The notes under the pieces were generated by a model that worked only from the letters and a program-made list of their open reading frames with translations, was not told the DNA's origin and made no database searches. Position numbers and translations under genes: made by a program. 64,000 nucleotides of DNA from Bacillus changyiensis (GTDB lineage Bacteria > Bacillota > Bacilli > Bacillales > Bacillaceae). The stretch covers positions 1,054,001 to 1,118,000 of the forward strand of contig NZ_JAQFWW010000001.1 in NCBI RefSeq assembly GCF_027706145.1, given 5' to 3'. Positions 61,021-64,000 of the stretch are shown here, one piece after another (the first letter of the stretch is position 1; each line of letters begins with the position of its first letter).

Positions 61021-61621
61021 AAGGAGCTCCCTTCAGATGACAAGCAAGACGTTCAACTGCTTCTAGAGGATCATCTTTTGAAAAAATGGCTGACATCACT
61101 GCAATCCCCTCTGGGTTTACCACTTGCACTTCTGGAAATCGTTCGTCTGTAATTCCACCAATTGCCACCACAGGAATACCAACAGCTTGCTTCACTTCAG
61201 CCAAACGATCTGTTCCCCTTCCTGCCTGCCCCTTTTTGCTGTCGGTTGCAAAAATATGTCCAAACATTACATAATCCGCACCTTCTTTTTCCGCCTGAAC
61301 GGCTTCTGAAATGGAATGTACAGACTTTCCGATTTTTAAATGGGGAAAATGACTTCTCACGGTTTTCACAGCAAAACTATGAGCGGGAAGCTGCACTTGA
61401 TGGATATGATGAAATAAAGCAATGTCTACCCTGTCATTGATGATCAGTTTTCTTTTATCAACACCATAATCAAGCAAATGTTCGATTAGTCGTGAAATAT
61501 CGTTTACGTTTTTTGACCTTTCACGAATATGAATGAAATCTACTACATCTTTAATGGTCATGATTTTGGTTGCAAGTTCTGCCCAAGAATGACGGTTATC
61601 TGTGATCGCATGTAATTGCAA
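61004..61621 (-). CDS. tenI: Thiazole tautomerase TenI
   Basis: TenI resembles thiamin-phosphate synthase but in B. subtilis catalyses aromatisation of the thiazole phosphate tautomer. The 205 residues form a small TIM barrel with FIHIRERSKNVNDIS, KLIINDRVDIAL, DYVMFGHIFATDSKKG and VVAIGGIT. It overlaps tenA by 26 bp. Confidence 0.94.
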   Translation of the reverse strand: MQLHAITDNRHSWAELATKIMTIKDVVDFIHIRERSKNVNDISRLIEHLLDYGVDKRKLIINDRVDIALFHHIHQVQLPAHSFAVKTVRSHFPHLKIGKSVHSISEAVQAEKEGADYVMFGHIFATDSKKGQAGRGTDRLAEVKQAVGIPVVAIGGITDERFPEVQVVNPEGIAVMSAIFSKDDPLEAVERLACHLKGAPYEKTL

Positions 61622-62297
61622 ATGGTTTCACCCCGCTTTTTGACCAGCCTTCTTTTTCATATGCCATATTCCAAAACTGATATTCGTAATAACTTGAAAT
61701 TACAAAGTTTTCTTTCATCTTCAATCGAGTTTCAGCGCTATTTTTTTCAGCCAGTTCATCAAAGCGGTCAATCTGTTCAGTCACGAGTTTTTTAAACCAA
61801 TCTCCTCCGTATGTAGCAATCCATTCTTGATAGATTTCGTTTTTCGGCTTACATGGTTTCAATGTTTCACCGACTTCATAGTAAAGCCAGTAACAAGGAA
61901 GCAACGCCCCAAGAATTTCTGGAAAACTGCCACTTAAAACAGAACGGTACATATGGGATGTGTAAGCATAGGCTGTTGGTGATGGCTGAAACTTGTTTAT
62001 TTCATCTTCGGTTATCTTCAATAACTTGACAAATTTCCTATGTAGTGACAGCTCAGCTTCATAAGTCCCTTTTGCATGCTCTGCCATTCGGCTTGTGACA
62101 TATAAATCATCCGCATTTGCCGCAGCAAACGTTTGAACCTTGGCAAAGTGGGTTAAATAATAAGAATCTTGCAGAACATAGTATTGAAAGCGATCAAGCG
62201 ATAACGAACCATCTCCTATTCCCTTAATAAATGGATGATCAAAACTGCCTTCCCACCATTTTGTAGCACTTTTTCGACACTCTTCTGAAAACTTCAT
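61596..62297 (-). CDS. tenA: Aminopyrimidine aminohydrolase TenA (thiaminase II)
   Basis: TenA hydrolyses degraded thiamin products (aminomethyl-HMP) to salvage HMP. The 233 residues are all-helical. The catalytic cysteine is in LLPCYWLYYEVG (about residue 134), with DSYYLTHFAK and the C-terminal SSYYEYQFWNMAY (Glu). It is the first gene of the seven-gene tenA-to-thiD operon, 25-185 bp after the TPP riboswitch and terminator. Confidence 0.95.
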   Translation of the reverse strand: MKFSEECRKSATKWWEGSFDHPFIKGIGDGSLSLDRFQYYVLQDSYYLTHFAKVQTFAAANADDLYVTSRMAEHAKGTYEAELSLHRKFVKLLKITEDEINKFQPSPTAYAYTSHMYRSVLSGSFPEILGALLPCYWLYYEVGETLKPCKPKNEIYQEWIATYGGDWFKKLVTEQIDRFDELAEKNSAETRLKMKENFVISSYYEYQFWNMAYEKEGWSKSGVKPFAITCDHR

Positions 62298-62321
62298 ATC
62301 AAGGCTCTCCCTTCAATATTA

Positions 62322-62357
62322 AAAATGAAAAAACCACTTCCCATAGGAAAGTGGTTT
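62322..62357 (-). terminator. Regulatory terminator of the TPP riboswitch
   Basis: AAACCACTT pairs with AAGTGGTTT, with T residues on the tenA side. It is the expression platform controlled by the riboswitch. Confidence 0.9.
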
Positions 62358-62387
62358 GGAATTCGCAAAATGAATCGTCAAATACCT

Positions 62388-62482
62388 TGCCACTTCCCTA
62401 CGCAGGTTTGAACCTGTTCAGGTTATGAGGGTCTAAAAGTCACACTTTTATCTCAGCCCTTATAAAGGACTCCCCTAGTGGA
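62388..62482 (-). promoter_or_regulatory. TPP (THI-box) riboswitch of the thiamin operon
   Basis: The minus strand shows the conserved elements: GGGGAGTCC, GGGCTGAGA, ACCCTCATAACCTG, then AACAGGTT and CTGCGTAGGGAAGTGG. Bound thiamin pyrophosphate would favour the downstream terminator and switch off tenA-thiD. Confidence 0.96.
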
Positions 62483-62544
62483 AAACATTTCTTTTTATTT
62501 AGCTATACTTTTATCTTAACACGAATTACAAAATGGTCAAGCTA

Positions 62545-64000
62545 TCAGTCTTCAAGCATTTTTTTCAATTCTGCAATATATTCACGGGAACCAGTGGCGA
62601 TCAAGCGGTCACCCAATTGCAACATCGTATCACCGTGAGGAACAATACTGTCAACACCGCGAAAAATCCGGACAAAGATCACATCTCCAGTAAAAGGGAA
62701 TTCTCTTAACAACACACTATCAAATCGTTCATTGTTGATGTTGATTTCATACAATGAAGTATCCTGATGTGTTAGCAATTTCATCACACCAGGTGCTTCA
62801 ATCAAAGCACGCAGCAATGTTTTCGTTGACAACATAATCGAAAATACTTCGATTCCATTCTCTTTTAATTCGGCCTCAGCTTTTGGTGTATCAGCGCGTG
62901 CGATAATTCTTTTTACCTTCTGATTTTGTCCGAAAAGGGCAATGCCGATGTTCCGTTCTTCGTTTCCTGTCGCTACAACTAGGATATCTGTATCAAAGAC
63001 GGCAAAGGATTGAAGGGTGTCATATTCATAGTCAGGTAATATTTCGACATCAAAAACAGAATCGTTCATCTTTTCTTCTTTCTTTTCTTGATACATATGC
63101 AGAACTCTAACATTGTATTCTTGCGGTGAAAGTTCAAGTGTAACAGGCAGTGTCATTTGATTAGCACCGATAAAGGTGATTGTTTTCTGTTCGATTTCAT
63201 GTTCTGTTTTTGGCATCCATTTTTTAAAAACAACAGGTGTAATAATACATGTGATGACAGCAACTAAAATAAGCGCTCCTGACATTTGGGCATCGATTAT
63301 GCCTATCCGTTCACCGATTGTTGTTGCAGCAATAACGAGAGATAGCGTTGAAGTCAGCAGAAAACCTGAAGCCAGCACTTTTTTGAAATCATACCATTTG
63401 CATAAAACCAGTGCTGGAACCGTTTTGCTTAGCAACAGTGCAACAAACAGAAGCGGGATCATCACTAAAATTTTCGGATTTTCAAATAATGACCAAATAT
63501 CCAATTTGACGCCTGTCATCACAAAAAAGATCGGAATCAAAAAACCATAACCAAATGAATCGAGCTGTTGTACGAGTTCTTTATTGGGAGAAAGCAGAGA
63601 CACAAGCACTCCAGCTAAAAAGGCGCCTAAAATATTCTCAGCTCCTAGTGATTCTGACAAGGCCACCAAAACGATAATTAAGGTAAAAATGGCTCTTGTG
63701 CCGATTTGAATCGTTCCCTTTGACAACACCTCAACAAATGAACGATGTTTAAATACTCTGCCAAACAAATAAAGGACAACACCGGCTGCAAACAAAATCA
63801 TCAAAAGCCACATATTGTTACTTTCATCACTATAAATTGATGCGAACACAGCTAATAAGATCATCGTTGCTAAATCAGCGATCACAGCCACAAGCAAAAT
63901 AATTTGACCAATATTTGTTTTCATCAGCCGTTCTTCCTTCAGCGTCGGAACGACAACTCCAAGTGAAATGGTCGAAATAATCAGTGTCATTAAAAAAGCA
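62545..64000 (-). CDS. yjbQ: CPA2-family Na+/H+ (or K+/H+) antiporter YjbQ, partial
   Basis: A monovalent cation/proton antiporter with cytoplasmic regulatory domains. The frame runs off the right edge; the 485 residues present are the C-terminal part of a protein of about 614. They include eight or so membrane helices (MTLIISTIS onward; GAFLAGVLVSLLSP; FGYGFLIPIFFVMTGVKLD), then an RCK N-type Rossmann domain (ITFIGANQMTLPV; ILVVATGNEE) and an RCK C-type domain (DTSLYEININ; MLQLGDRLIATG). It is upstream of the thiamin operon on the same strand, as in B. subtilis, but ends before the TPP riboswitch. Confidence 0.93.
   Translation of the reverse strand, partial: AFLMTLIISTISLGVVVPTLKEERLMKTNIGQIILLVAVIADLATMILLAVFASIYSDESNNMWLLMILFAAGVVLYLFGRVFKHRSFVEVLSKGTIQIGTRAIFTLIIVLVALSESLGAENILGAFLAGVLVSLLSPNKELVQQLDSFGYGFLIPIFFVMTGVKLDIWSLFENPKILVMIPLLFVALLLSKTVPALVLCKWYDFKKVLASGFLLTSTLSLVIAATTIGERIGIIDAQMSGALILVAVITCIITPVVFKKWMPKTEHEIEQKTITFIGANQMTLPVTLELSPQEYNVRVLHMYQEKKEEKMNDSVFDVEILPDYEYDTLQSFAVFDTDILVVATGNEERNIGIALFGQNQKVKRIIARADTPKAEAELKENGIEVFSIMLSTKTLLRALIEAPGVMKLLTHQDTSLYEININNERFDSVLLREFPFTGDVIFVRIFRGVDSIVPHGDTMLQLGDRLIATGSREYIAELKKMLED

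Noticed and set aside
1..64000. CRISPR arrays, intact insertion sequences, rRNA genes, replication origin
   Set aside because: No regularly spaced repeats, transposase frames, rRNA sequences or DnaA-box clusters were seen.

Overview
This window is chromosomal DNA of a spore-forming Bacillus, most likely a relative of B. subtilis or B. pumilus. It is AT-rich, has strong AGGAGG-type ribosome sites and frequent TTG/GTG starts, and carries spore-coat genes. Its gene order runs parallel to the B. subtilis yjbQ-to-ohrA interval, read here from right to left. Species cannot be fixed from the sequence alone. I saw no intact prophage, insertion sequence, CRISPR array or rRNA.

Left third (1-24000). 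On the minus strand are the start of ohrA with an OhrR-type operator, then proBA behind a T-box leader, purU, a secreted pectate lyase, ykjA and ykhA. Next is the dppABCDE-ykfABCD operon for uptake and recycling of dipeptides and murein peptides, with ykgA convergent to its 3' end. htrA and steT lie on the plus strand. A rhamnogalacturonan lyase and a YesL-like membrane protein follow, with a cre site and a 12-bp inverted-repeat operator candidate that make this look like a pectin-use pair.

Middle (23700-41600). This holds ykaA-pit, the spoIISA/spoIISB toxin-antitoxin pair with a small extra ORF, a LysM/3D cell-wall protein, and cysL divergent from cysJI. A disturbed accessory stretch (about 34500-38100) follows. 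It contains a tRNA-Val with a consensus promoter, a frameshifted small basic protein, a frameshifted rap gene with an intact phr, an orphan LXG-domain fragment and an immunity-like gene. A YeiH-type exporter divergent from a second CysL-like regulator closes this part.

Right third (41700-64000). metI-metC is under a SAM (S-box) riboswitch. Then come a WYL regulator, DinB-like, yjcH, yjcG, DedA-like and yjcD genes, small sporulation genes around spoVIF and yjcA, the cotVWX and cotYZ clusters facing cotO, and fabI under a FapR-type operator. The tenA-tenI-thiO-thiS-thiG-thiF-thiD thiamin operon behind a TPP riboswitch comes next, and the C-terminal two-thirds or so of yjbQ runs off the right edge.

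Themes are amino-acid and sulfur metabolism controlled by RNA switches (T-box, S-box, TPP), peptidoglycan and peptide salvage, plant cell-wall degradation, and spore outer-coat assembly. The least ordinary part is the accessory scar around the tRNA-Val. I found no convincing wholly new multi-gene system; the best leads are short ORFs, operator-like palindromes and remnants.
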